A stretch of 64,000 nt of DNA, from positions 1-64,000 of the forward strand of contig CAXBDQ010000001.1 of the NCBI GenBank assembly GCA_963974675.1. Direction: 5' to 3'. The notes under the pieces are model-generated. The model ran no database searches, was not told the origin of the DNA, and saw nothing but the letters and a program-made list of their open reading frames with translations. Both the position numbers and the translations under genes were made by a program. Below, one piece after another: positions 53,519 to 63,202 of the stretch; the first letter of the stretch is position 1, and each line of letters begins with the position of its first letter. The stretch comes from Porticoccus sp963974675 (GTDB taxonomy: Bacteria > Pseudomonadota > Gammaproteobacteria > Pseudomonadales > Porticoccaceae).

Positions 53519-54624
53519 CCCTCGACTCCCAAGGCATTACTCTGCTTCGCCCATTGCTTAAGAGCAGGTAAAAATAATAAAAACAGCGCTATTAACAGAA
53601 ACAAAACATGTACCCACCACAACCCGAGCGCTGATAAAAACTTTCCATCTTCCAGAGCGCCCCTGGCGCTATTCAACATCACCAGATAAACCACATAAAG
53701 CAAAACTGCGGGTAACATTTTGGCAAACCTCCCTTGACGGGGATCAGTTTTACTCAGAGGAATAGCAATTAACGTCATCACTAATACAAGAATTGGCACA
53801 GAAAAACGCCACTGCAGTGCCGCCACATGGGCCGGTTGATTCGAAACCAGTAATTCCGCAGTGGAAAGGGTATCGGCTTTATCCCGACGGCCCTGCCTTT
53901 TGGGTTTTGTTAGCCGCTGACCATACTCTTCGAAGCGCGTGATCTGGTAATCTGCATGACCCGGCACGCCTTGGATACGATAGCCCTTTTCAAGCACCAG
54001 ATAAGCTGGCTTGTCTGGGTCAGATCGATGCTGATGGCCCGTTTCAGCAACCACTAACACCAATTGTTTACCGTCTTCAGCCTCAGGATTATTCTCAGCA
54101 AGAAAGACATCCTTCATGATCCCCTCCTCACTTACCTTCTCGGCATAGGTCACACCTTTGCCACCCTGAAGAGGATAAAAATGATTAGCAGCCATGCCAT
54201 CCAACTCACCTCGCTCCTTCTGAGCTGAGAGCAATGCTTCAGCCTTACGCAACCCTGAAGGGCCCACATCAAGACTTAACCATGAGACCAGCAATGCCAC
54301 CATGAATGCCGGAACCAGCGTATAGGCAACCAACCTCGCCTGGCTCATGCCACAGGCTATCATCACGGTCATTTCGTTTTGCACATAAAAACGGCCATAG
54401 GCTAACAGTACCCCCAGAAAGAAGGCTAGAGGTAGAATCAATTCCAGAAAACCGGGGAGACGATAACCAATAACAGCCAGCAGAATGCCAGCGTCCAATT
54501 CACCGGCTGCAGCCTGAGCAAGATATTTGACGAAACGGCCACTAATAATAACCATCAGCAACACGGTGCAAACAGCAAAGGTGGAGGACAACAAGTCACG
54601 AACGATATAACGAAAAATGAGCAA
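53515..54624 (-). CDS. lptF: LPS export permease LptF
   Basis: 369 residues. The partner of LptG: MLIFRYIVRDLLSSTFAV at the N-terminus, RFYVQNEMTVMIACGMSQ near residue 75 and the last helices with VLLYVVYLVMLNSARG. The periplasmic domain is present. Starts 130 bases from the divergent pepA ATG, an arrangement shared by many gammaproteobacteria. Confidence 0.95.
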   Translation of the reverse strand: MLIFRYIVRDLLSSTFAVCTVLLMVIISGRFVKYLAQAAAGELDAGILLAVIGYRLPGFLELILPLAFFLGVLLAYGRFYVQNEMTVMIACGMSQARLVAYTLVPAFMVALLVSWLSLDVGPSGLRKAEALLSAQKERGELDGMAANHFYPLQGGKGVTYAEKVSEEGIMKDVFLAENNPEAEDGKQLVLVVAETGHQHRSDPDKPAYLVLEKGYRIQGVPGHADYQITRFEEYGQRLTKPKRQGRRDKADTLSTAELLVSNQPAHVAALQWRFSVPILVLVMTLIAIPLSKTDPRQGRFAKMLPAVLLYVVYLVMLNSARGALEDGKFLSALGLWWVHVLFLLIALFLLFLPALKQWAKQSNALGVEG

Positions 54625-54753
54625 TAGAAAAATTCCTGTTATGCTTCGCCGAACACAAATTTATAGTCAGACAATTATCCTGATTTACATCGAGTTTGTC
54701 TTGTTAAGTGTGTGCCCAAATCAACTATGTACTTGTTAACCCCTGGAGACACC

Positions 54754-56256
54754 ATGGAATTTACTGCCGTCACCTGTAATTTACTTACCAAAAAAACCGA
54801 TTGCCTGGTCATAGTACTTGGCAACAAAACAGCTAGCAGCACTACTCAGCAATCAAATTCAGAGCTATCAATAGACACCGCAACGGGCGGTTTGATCTCA
54901 AGATTACAAAAAAGTGGCGATATTAAAGAAACATTGGGCAGTTCTATACTAATTAACGAGCCAAAAGGGCTTTCGGCAACGCGACTACTCATTCTCAGCT
55001 GCGGCACCACTACATTGAATGAGCAATCATTTCTAGAACTCACCAAGCATCTGGCTGGCCAGCTCACCAAACTACCTATTAAGAACACCTGTGTTTCTTT
55101 AGAGGACGTGGAAGTAATCGGACGTGACGAGGCTTGGCAAGCGCAACAATTTTCGCGCAGCCTAGGTGAAGCCGTCTACCTCTTCAACCCGTTTAACCGC
55201 AAAGACAAAAAGCCCTCACCACTCAAACAAATTACTTTGGCACTATCATCACGAAAAGGGTTAAACACGCTAAAACAACAGCTCAATTTGGGCAATGCTA
55301 TTGCCAATGGCGTCAACCTATCTCGCGAATTGGGTGATCTACCCGGCAATATCTGCACACCCTCTTATCTCGCAAACCAATCAAAGAAGCTTGCCAAGAA
55401 ACACCCACGCCTCAGCTGTAAAGTACTCGATGAAAAACAAATGGCAGCACTTGGCATGCACTCACTACTCTCCGTTACTGCAGGAACAGAGCAACCGGCC
55501 AAGCTCATCGTACTCGAATACACGGGCACAAAAAAAGGCGACAAACCTATTGTACTTGTCGGCAAAGGGGTCACCTTTGATTCAGGTGGAATCAGCCTGA
55601 AACCCGGCGCGGGCATGGATGAGATGAAGTACGACATGTGCGGAGCTGCCAGTGTACTAGGAACATTTTCTGCTTTAGTTGATGCCAACCTTGCAATCAA
55701 TGTGGTGGGAATTATTCCAACGGTAGAGAACATGCCCAGTGGAAAAGCCACAAAACCCGGCGATATAGTAAAAAGTATGTCAGGACAGACTATCGAAATT
55801 CTTAACACCGATGCAGAGGGCCGCCTTATCTTATGTGATGCTCTCACCTATGCTGGCCGGTTTAAACCAAAAAGTGTTATAGACATTGCCACTTTAACCG
55901 GCGCTTGTGTCATGGCGCTGGGAAGCCACGCGACAGGACTGCTGAGTAACGATGATGATCTAGCAGCAACATTAGAAACAGCTGGGCAAACCAGCGGTGA
56001 TAGAGTTTGGCGCCTCCCCCTTTGGAATGAATACGACAAGCAACTAAAAAGTAACTTTGCCGACATGGCAAATATTGGCGGTCGCGAAGCCGGCACGATA
56101 ACAGCCGCCTGCTTTCTGGGTCGCTTCACAAAAGACTATCACTGGGCGCATTTGGATATCGCAGGAACTGCCTGGAACAGTGGCGCAAATAAAGGCGCCA
56201 CTGGACGTCCCGTGCCACTACTCACTCAATTCCTGATAGCACAGGCCACTGCATGA
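54754..56256 (+). CDS. pepA: Leucyl aminopeptidase PepA
   Basis: 500 residues from the ATG at 54754 (CTGGAGACACC upstream); a GTG 14 codons earlier is in frame but unlikely. M17 family: the metal-binding core GKGVTFDSGGISLKPG then MDEMKYDMCGA, and NTDAEGRLIL with catalytic residues are intact. It releases N-terminal amino acids from peptides, and in E. coli also binds DNA at XerCD sites and carA. holC overlaps its stop (ATGA). Confidence 0.96.
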   Translation: MEFTAVTCNLLTKKTDCLVIVLGNKTASSTTQQSNSELSIDTATGGLISRLQKSGDIKETLGSSILINEPKGLSATRLLILSCGTTTLNEQSFLELTKHLAGQLTKLPIKNTCVSLEDVEVIGRDEAWQAQQFSRSLGEAVYLFNPFNRKDKKPSPLKQITLALSSRKGLNTLKQQLNLGNAIANGVNLSRELGDLPGNICTPSYLANQSKKLAKKHPRLSCKVLDEKQMAALGMHSLLSVTAGTEQPAKLIVLEYTGTKKGDKPIVLVGKGVTFDSGGISLKPGAGMDEMKYDMCGAASVLGTFSALVDANLAINVVGIIPTVENMPSGKATKPGDIVKSMSGQTIEILNTDAEGRLILCDALTYAGRFKPKSVIDIATLTGACVMALGSHATGLLSNDDDLAATLETAGQTSGDRVWRLPLWNEYDKQLKSNFADMANIGGREAGTITAACFLGRFTKDYHWAHLDIAGTAWNSGANKGATGRPVPLLTQFLIAQATA

Positions 56257-56678
56257 CCAGCATTAATTTTTACCGTATTAACGGCAACTTTAATGATGCA
56301 ATAAATCTTGCTTGCCAATTGACTGAAAAGGCCTTCCAGCAAGGTCTGACAGTCCTACTACATACACCTAAAAAAGATGTATCAGAACAACTAAGTACGC
56401 AGTTGTGGTCGTTTAAGCCCTCTTCATTTCTCCCGCACGAGTTAGAAGAGCTACCGACAGCGGCTCTATCCATTAGCCATCAAGACGACCCTGGAGAACA
56501 TCATGGGCTACTGATTAATCTTGGAATTAGCACTCCAGGCTGGTTTTCTCGTTTTGAGAAAGTCATAGAAATTGTTTACGATGATCAGCAGGTTATTGAG
56601 CAAAAACGTGAGCGTTACGGCTTCTACCAAAAACGTGGTTACCCCCTGAAATATCATGACCTCACTAAGTCCAACTAA
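56253..56678 (+). CDS. holC: DNA polymerase III chi subunit HolC
   Basis: 141 residues. Chi links the clamp loader to SSB. The family pattern is present: INFYRINGNFNDAINLACQLTEKAFQQG, WSFKPSSFLPHEL, and HHGLLINLG. The length is normal. Start overlaps the pepA stop by 4 bases; the order pepA-holC-unknown-valS matches pseudomonads. Confidence 0.92.
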   Translation: MTSINFYRINGNFNDAINLACQLTEKAFQQGLTVLLHTPKKDVSEQLSTQLWSFKPSSFLPHELEELPTAALSISHQDDPGEHHGLLINLGISTPGWFSRFEKVIEIVYDDQQVIEQKRERYGFYQKRGYPLKYHDLTKSN

Positions 56679-56725
56679 TATTTTTACCAGATTAACCATT
56701 AAGTGTTATCGAACAGGTCTTATTT

Positions 56726-57277
56726 ATGACTGACGAACCGAAAGATAAAAAAAGCACCTTGATCAATGAACTCGATTCATTGCGATACACGCTGAATAGC
56801 GGCCCAGAGTTTCAACATAACATACCAACACTCGATGAACTGTATGCCGATGATGATAGTTTTATGCACGACCCGGCTTTGAACGTCCCGATTCTCACTG
56901 ATGCCTTAGAGGATGAACCAGCGTTTATTCAAAAAGTAGCTACGAAGGCTGAAGATTCCGCTTTGATGATAGAAAAACAGCGCGCAATGACAGAAGGGTT
57001 GGGTATTTTTGATAGAGGCCATCCATCGCCCTCCCTCTCCGCACCTCCTGAAATAGCAGCACCGACCACCCAGGCGGATGAACAAGACGCCATCAACATT
57101 AATGCACTTTGCAAAGAAACAGACTCTTCTGTCATCGAATTAGAACATGTATTGGATGAGCTGGTAGCCGAGCAACTCCCCAAACTAGAGCAACAACTTA
57201 GGGAGAAACTACGCCACGAGCTCGAAACTGGCCTAGCAACCCAAGCTAAATCAAACAAACCCACTTCAGATAACTAG
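56726..57277 (+). CDS. Conserved-position hypothetical protein between holC and valS
   Basis: 183 residues, no named domain. It is acidic, with two low-complexity parts: an Asp/Glu/Pro-rich N-terminal half and a C-terminal helical segment (EHVLDELVAEQLPKLEQQLR, with further basic residues) that looks like a coiled coil or an amphipathic helix near 135-170. Pseudomonads carry a hypothetical gene at this position (between holC and valS). Cytoplasmic by prediction; the function is unknown. Confidence 0.75.
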   Translation: MTDEPKDKKSTLINELDSLRYTLNSGPEFQHNIPTLDELYADDDSFMHDPALNVPILTDALEDEPAFIQKVATKAEDSALMIEKQRAMTEGLGIFDRGHPSPSLSAPPEIAAPTTQADEQDAININALCKETDSSVIELEHVLDELVAEQLPKLEQQLREKLRHELETGLATQAKSNKPTSDN

Positions 57278-57412
57278 CATCGGGAACAAGTCCGTCGACG
57301 AAGACATAACGTCCCTTTATAATTCCCGCCTTTGCACACTCCTACTATTTACCAGATAACCCTGATGACGTAGCAATTAACGTTACGTTAGCCAACAATC
57401 AAATGAGCGAAC

Positions 57413-60181
57413 ATGGAAAAGACTTACCGTCCCCAAGACATTGAAAGCCAGTGGTACCAAACCTGGGAAGAAAAAGGCTATTTCAAGCCATCCAATAATG
57501 GTGCGGATCCCTACTGCATCATGATCCCACCACCCAATGTCACCGGAAGCCTACACATGGGCCATGGCTTCCAGGAAGCCATCATGGATGCCCTCATTCG
57601 CTACCATCGTATGAAAGGTAATAATACGCTATGGCAAGTGGGTACCGACCATGCCGGTATTGCTACCCAAATGGTGGTAGAACGGTTACTGGATGCTGAC
57701 GGTGTCTCTCGCCATGATTTAGGTCGCGAGAAATTTATAGAAAAAGTCTGGGAGTGGAAAGAAGAGTCAGGCGGCGCCATTACTCGCCAACTTCGTCGAC
57801 TAGGAGCCTCACCAGACTGGTCCCGTGAACGATTCACCATGGATGACGGCTTTTATGAAGCGGTCCAAGAGGCCTTTATTCGATTGTACGAAGACAATCT
57901 GATCTATCGGGGTAAACGGCTGGTCAATTGGGACCCTAAATTACATACTGCAATTTCTGACCTCGAGGTTATTGCTGAAGAAGAAAACGGCTACCTGTGG
58001 CATTTCAAATACCCACTATCTGATGGCACCGGCCATCTGACTGTCGCCACCACCCGCCCAGAAACCATGCTGGGTGATACCGCCGTTGCCGTTCACCCCG
58101 GCGATGCACGCTATCAACACCTCATTGGCAAAACCATTACCCTACCCTTAGCCAACCGTGAAATCCCAATTATTGCCGATGATTATGTGGATCGTGAATT
58201 TGGTACTGGTTGTGTGAAAATCACACCTGCCCACGATTTCAATGACTATGAAGTGGGTCAGCGGCACAACTTGGCCATGATCAATATATTTAATGATGAT
58301 GCGCAACTAAACAGTAATGTACCTGAAGCCTATGTAGGCTTGGACAGAGTCGATGCCCGCAAACAAGTTGTCGCCGATTTGGATACCTTGGGCCTGCTGG
58401 ACAAAGTAGATGAACACAAACTCAAAGTGCCCCGTGGTGACCGATCTGGCGTGGTCATCGAACCTTATTTGACTGATCAGTGGTATGTCAAAGCGGCACC
58501 ACTGGCTGAAAAAGCCATTGCTGCGGTGGAAGGTGGCGATATCCAATTTGTGCCCAAGCAATACGAAAATATGTATTTCTCTTGGATGCGAGACATTCAA
58601 GACTGGTGCATTTCTCGCCAACTGTGGTGGGGACATCGGATCCCTGCTTGGTATGACGACAAAGGGAATGTCTATGTCGGACGCTCTGAGCAAGATGTTC
58701 GCGAGAAACATAACCTTGGCAACATCAATCTTAAACAGGATAACGATGTATTAGACACATGGTTCTCGTCCGGTCTTTGGAGCTTCGGGACACTGGGCTG
58801 GCCAGAGCCTACTGAATTCTTAAAAACATTCCACCCCACCAATGTACTGGTTACGGGGTTTGACATTATTTTCTTCTGGGTTGCCAGAATGATCATGATG
58901 ACACTGTATTTTGTCGACGAAGTACCCTTTAAAACCGTCTACGTTCATGGCTTGGTTCGAGATAGCCACGGTCAAAAAATGTCCAAGTCCAAGGGCAACG
59001 TACTTGACCCCATCGACTTGATTGATGGTATTGAGCTAGAACCTCTAGTTGCTAAACGCACTGCAGGTATGATGGTGCCAAAACTTCGTGAGAAAATTGA
59101 AAAACAAACACGCAAAGAATTTGCCGATGGTATCGAGCCCTACGGTACAGATGCACTCCGCTATACCTACTATTCGCTGGCCTCCACTGGCCGGGATATT
59201 AATTTTGATGTAGGCCGTATCGAAGGTTTCCGTAACTTTTGTAACAAAATCTGGAATGCCGCTCGCTACGTCTTAATGAATACCGAAGATCAGGATTGCG
59301 GACAAAACAACGATGAAGGCTATGAGCTATCCCTAGCCGACCGCTGGATCATCAGCCGCCTTCAACAAGCAGAACAAACCGTCGCAGAATCTATTGCCAA
59401 CTACCGCTTTGATTTGGCCTCACAGGCCATTTACGAGTTTGTCTGGAACGAATACTGCGATTGGTACTTGGAATTATCTAAACCTGTGTTGTGGGATGAC
59501 AATGCTGACCCAGCCCTCAAAAAAGGAACTCGCCGCACGCTGATTCGTGTACTGGAAACGACCTTGAGAATGGCTCACCCACTCATGCCCTTTATCACCG
59601 AAGAAATCTGGCAGCAGATCAAAACTCTGGCAGGGGTCGAGGGTGATACGATCATGTTGCAACCCTACCCTGAGGCAGATCAAAACCGTGTAGACAATGA
59701 AGCAACCAGCGATATTGAATGGTTGAAAAGTGTCATTGTTGGAATTCGGAATATTCGCGGAGAAATGAATATTTCACCGGGAAAATTGTTACCCGTGTAC
59801 TTCAGCAATGGCTCAGAAGAAGACCTGCGCCGCCTCAATGCCAACCGACAGTTCCTGGCCAAATTAGCTCACTTGGAGACCACAACCTGGCTCAAGCCAG
59901 GGGAAAAGGCACCCATGTCAGCTACGGCCCTCGTAGGGAATATGGAGATCCTCGTCCCCATGGCAGGCCTGATAGACAAAGATGCTGAGATTACCCGACT
60001 CAATAAAGAAACAGAAAAACTCCAGAAAGAAGTGGAGCGAGTTCAAGGCAAACTCAACAATGAAAAATTTGTCAGCAAGGCGCCAGCAGAAGTCGTTGCC
60101 AAAGAAAAAACACGGCTCACTGAAATGGAAAACACACTGGAAAAATTGGACCAGCAGAAAAAAACCATTTCTGAACTCTGA
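57413..60181 (+). CDS. valS: Valyl-tRNA synthetase
   Basis: 922 residues, class I. HIGH-type PPNVTGSLHMGHG near residue 40, KMSKS in GQKMSKSKGNVLDP near 522, an editing domain between with TTRPETMLGDTAV, and a C-terminal anticodon domain ending in a coiled coil rich in Glu/Lys (about residues 850-920). The length is normal. No stop or frameshift is seen. A terminator follows 24 bases after the stop. Confidence 0.97.
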   Translation: MEKTYRPQDIESQWYQTWEEKGYFKPSNNGADPYCIMIPPPNVTGSLHMGHGFQEAIMDALIRYHRMKGNNTLWQVGTDHAGIATQMVVERLLDADGVSRHDLGREKFIEKVWEWKEESGGAITRQLRRLGASPDWSRERFTMDDGFYEAVQEAFIRLYEDNLIYRGKRLVNWDPKLHTAISDLEVIAEEENGYLWHFKYPLSDGTGHLTVATTRPETMLGDTAVAVHPGDARYQHLIGKTITLPLANREIPIIADDYVDREFGTGCVKITPAHDFNDYEVGQRHNLAMINIFNDDAQLNSNVPEAYVGLDRVDARKQVVADLDTLGLLDKVDEHKLKVPRGDRSGVVIEPYLTDQWYVKAAPLAEKAIAAVEGGDIQFVPKQYENMYFSWMRDIQDWCISRQLWWGHRIPAWYDDKGNVYVGRSEQDVREKHNLGNINLKQDNDVLDTWFSSGLWSFGTLGWPEPTEFLKTFHPTNVLVTGFDIIFFWVARMIMMTLYFVDEVPFKTVYVHGLVRDSHGQKMSKSKGNVLDPIDLIDGIELEPLVAKRTAGMMVPKLREKIEKQTRKEFADGIEPYGTDALRYTYYSLASTGRDINFDVGRIEGFRNFCNKIWNAARYVLMNTEDQDCGQNNDEGYELSLADRWIISRLQQAEQTVAESIANYRFDLASQAIYEFVWNEYCDWYLELSKPVLWDDNADPALKKGTRRTLIRVLETTLRMAHPLMPFITEEIWQQIKTLAGVEGDTIMLQPYPEADQNRVDNEATSDIEWLKSVIVGIRNIRGEMNISPGKLLPVYFSNGSEEDLRRLNANRQFLAKLAHLETTTWLKPGEKAPMSATALVGNMEILVPMAGLIDKDAEITRLNKETEKLQKEVERVQGKLNNEKFVSKAPAEVVAKEKTRLTEMENTLEKLDQQKKTISEL

Positions 60182-60203
60182 CACGAACATTAGGTTAACA
60201 ATC

Positions 60204-60236
60204 AAAAACGCCCACCTTTTAAAGTGGGCGTTTTAA
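60204..60236 (+). terminator. Rho-independent terminator after valS
   Basis: AAAACGCCCAC (60205-60215) pairs with GTGGGCGTTTT (60224-60234), loop CTTTTAAA-like, followed by more T residues. Confidence 0.88.
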
Positions 60237-60369
60237 TCTGCTCCGCAGTATTATTTCAACGGTAAAACAATACTGGTATCAACCTACAATGAATGGCGAA
60301 CAGCGTTATATTAGATAACTTTTTGGTAAAAAATCATCACATTGTCTATAGGCATACTTTTGCTTTCGA

Positions 60370-61548
60370 CTAAAGACCAAGAGCTGGTTGATCATCACTC
60401 TCTTTTGCTGGCAATTCCAACTCCGCCTGACTGAAATCAGAAATATCATCTTCTTCAGCAGACACCACACAATTTCTGCCCCTTCTTTTAGCTTCATACA
60501 TTGCCCTGTCAGCGGAACCCAGTGTTGCATATAAATCACCGCCCACTGTTTGAGCATCTACACCAAGGCTCATAGAAACTGCAATTTTTCCTGCTTTGGT
60601 GGAAAAATGCGTAGAGGCAATTTTATGGCGGATTTTTTCAGCCAAAACCTGGGCACCTTTTAAATTAGTGTCGACTAACAATAATAAAAACTCTTCACCG
60701 CCCCAGCGCACAATTAGGTCTTCTGAACGAACCAACGTATTAAGCGTTTTCGCAATTTCTTTTAGAACAAAATCGCCCACCTCATGTCCATATTCATCAT
60801 TAATCTGTTTAAAATGATCAAGATCGCCAACCACCACGGCAAATGATTCTTTGCTTGCTCCACGTCTTTGTTCTGTTTCGCCAAGATATTGTTTAAAACC
60901 ACGGCGATTTGCCAATCCTGTCAACTCATCTGTGCGAGCTTGTAAATTGAAGTTATCACTAACCTCCTCCAAACGCTGACGTGTCTGAAAACGGACCTGC
61001 TCTACGAGTAACGATATCCAAAACAGCACCAAATAAGCGAGTAAAAAACGATAACTTGTGTGTGCAGAGTAGTTTTTTGGCAAAGCCAAAAAATCAGGAT
61101 ATAGCAGTACAATCATGCTAACGAGAAAAACAGCAACAACGAGTATTCCTCCCTGTTTATACCCTAGCAAATAGAAAAAAAGTGGGAGCATCACAAGACA
61201 CCAAAACATACCCGTTATTTCGGCATCACTGGTCATCAGCGAGAAAAAATATAGGAAAACCATCAGGACTAACGTGACACACAGACTGGTTTTGGATGTG
61301 ATCAGCATGAGAATATAGCTGACAATTGCTAAGATCCCAACGGCCAGTGTTACCTGATTGCCCCAGTAAACCCCTGCGCCCTTGAACATATCCCATAGAG
61401 ACAAGCCAATGATAACAATGGATCCCGTTAGCATCAAAATAGCAATAATCATCTCCTGACGATGAGCATCCTGCTCAACATCAGTACCTAAGTAGCGACG
61501 ACAGGTTTTATCCAGCCACCCTAAAGGAAATTTTTTCATCCTTTCCAT
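60370..61548 (-). CDS. Membrane diguanylate cyclase (GGDEF)
   Basis: 392 residues. Five to six helices span about residues 32-185, followed by a linker helix and a GGDEF domain. The active-site motif is GGEEF (283-287). The allosteric I-site RxxD is present as RSED at 274-277, exactly five residues before it, so product feedback inhibition is expected. It should make cyclic di-GMP from GTP. No phosphodiesterase domain. The gene is single, convergent with valS, and close to lysS. Confidence 0.92.
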   Translation of the reverse strand: MERMKKFPLGWLDKTCRRYLGTDVEQDAHRQEMIIAILMLTGSIVIIGLSLWDMFKGAGVYWGNQVTLAVGILAIVSYILMLITSKTSLCVTLVLMVFLYFFSLMTSDAEITGMFWCLVMLPLFFYLLGYKQGGILVVAVFLVSMIVLLYPDFLALPKNYSAHTSYRFLLAYLVLFWISLLVEQVRFQTRQRLEEVSDNFNLQARTDELTGLANRRGFKQYLGETEQRRGASKESFAVVVGDLDHFKQINDEYGHEVGDFVLKEIAKTLNTLVRSEDLIVRWGGEEFLLLLVDTNLKGAQVLAEKIRHKIASTHFSTKAGKIAVSMSLGVDAQTVGGDLYATLGSADRAMYEAKRRGRNCVVSAEEDDISDFSQAELELPAKESDDQPALGL

Positions 61549-61597
61549 TTTTTGTTTTTCTCTTCCTTAAACTAACACAGAAAAAATCTACTAACAA

Positions 61598-63109
61598 TTA
61601 TTCTGGACGCATATGCGGGAAGAGCAGCACGTCGCGTATTGATGGCGAGTCAGTTAACAACATCACTAAACGGTCGATCCCAATTCCCTCTCCCGCTGTA
61701 GGCGGCAAACCATACTCCAATGCGCGTATATAATCTGCATCAAAATGCATGGCTTCATCATCACCGGCATCTTTCTCCGTCACCTGCTGCTGAAAACGTG
61801 CCGCCTGGTCTTCCGCATCATTGAGCTCAGAAAAGCCATTCGCTATTTCACGGCCGCCAACAAAAAACTCAAACCGGTCTGTTACGAATGCATTATTATC
61901 ATTGCGACGAGCCAATGGAGAGACTTCTGTCGGGTACTCCGTAATAAAAGTGGGTTCATCTAAACGGTGTTCTACTGTCTTCTCAAAAATTTCAATCTGG
62001 ACCTTACCCAAACCCCAGTTATCTTTTATGGTGATGTCCAAATGCTCCGCTATCTGGCGTGCAGCTGCTTCATCCGCCAAGGCTTCGGCGGTAATCTCCG
62101 GGTTGAAATGTAGAATCGAATCAAACACTGACAATCGATGAAAAGGTTTAGCAAAATCGTAAAATTTCTCCTGAACCACTTCACCTTCATCATTTTTCAC
62201 GGTGCTTCTAACCTTGGAGCTACCCATCACCGATTCCGCTAATCGGCGTAACATGTCTTCTGTCAGGTTCATTAAATCGTTGTAATCTGAATAGGCTTGG
62301 TAGAATTCCAGCATTGTAAACTCAGGATTATGACGAGTAGAAAGCCCTTCATTACGGAAGTTGCGATTAATCTCATAAACCCGCTCAAAACCACCCACCA
62401 CCAAACGCTTCAGGTATAACTCTGGTGCAATGCGCAGATACATATCAAGATCCAACGCATTATGATGGGTTACAAACGGCCGTGCTGCTGCACCACCCGG
62501 AATGGTCTGTAGCATGGGAGTTTCTACTTCCATGAAGTGATGGCCGTCAAGATAGCTACGAATAAAACTAACAACCTGTGTCCGCACCTTAAAGAGGTCA
62601 CGCACTTCCGGGTTAACGATTAAATCTACATAGCGCTGACGGTAACGTATTTCCTGATCAGCAAGACCGTGATACTTATCGGGAAGCGGTCGCAATGCTT
62701 TAGTCAGAAGCTGGTACTGATCCATATTGACGTATAAATCACCTTTACCGGATTTATGCAGGGCACCAGTCACACCAACGATATCACCAAGATCCAAGCT
62801 CTTGGCAAAAGGACGAGCTTCTTTAGCCACATACAATTGGATGGTGCCGGACATGTCCTGGATCACCATAAAAGCACCACGGTTGCGGATCATTCGTCCA
62901 GCCACACTCACCTGATGATCCAATATTTCCAGCGCTTCCTTTAATTCCTCGCCATACTGGGCCTGCAAGTCGGCAGCCAGATCTTTTCGACGAAAGTCAT
63001 TGGGAAAAGCACTACTATTATTGGCAACCGCCTGCTCGCGGATATCCGATAATTTGGCTCGGCGCTCGGCAATTAACTTGTTTTCATCTTGTTGCTGATC
63101 ATTACTCAT
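61598..63109 (-). CDS. lysS: Lysyl-tRNA synthetase (class II)
   Basis: 503 residues. N-terminal OB fold (VSVAGRMIRNRGAFMVIQD), class II motif 2 NRNFRNEGLSTRHNPEFTMLE and motif 3 GIGIDRLVMLLT. Normal length. It lies downstream of prfB, which is the common order (prfB-lysS) in gammaproteobacteria. GGGGATTTC sits before the ATG. The tRNA-Lys at the left window edge is a substrate type. Confidence 0.97.
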   Translation of the reverse strand: MSNDQQQDENKLIAERRAKLSDIREQAVANNSSAFPNDFRRKDLAADLQAQYGEELKEALEILDHQVSVAGRMIRNRGAFMVIQDMSGTIQLYVAKEARPFAKSLDLGDIVGVTGALHKSGKGDLYVNMDQYQLLTKALRPLPDKYHGLADQEIRYRQRYVDLIVNPEVRDLFKVRTQVVSFIRSYLDGHHFMEVETPMLQTIPGGAAARPFVTHHNALDLDMYLRIAPELYLKRLVVGGFERVYEINRNFRNEGLSTRHNPEFTMLEFYQAYSDYNDLMNLTEDMLRRLAESVMGSSKVRSTVKNDEGEVVQEKFYDFAKPFHRLSVFDSILHFNPEITAEALADEAAARQIAEHLDITIKDNWGLGKVQIEIFEKTVEHRLDEPTFITEYPTEVSPLARRNDNNAFVTDRFEFFVGGREIANGFSELNDAEDQAARFQQQVTEKDAGDDEAMHFDADYIRALEYGLPPTAGEGIGIDRLVMLLTDSPSIRDVLLFPHMRPE

Positions 63110-63202
63110 GAAATCCCCAATACTTTCTATTCTTACTCGCTATTCTTCCCGGCTGTTGTTCTTCCGAACGAGGCCCCGGACATGTATTTCTGAAGGTATA
63201 TT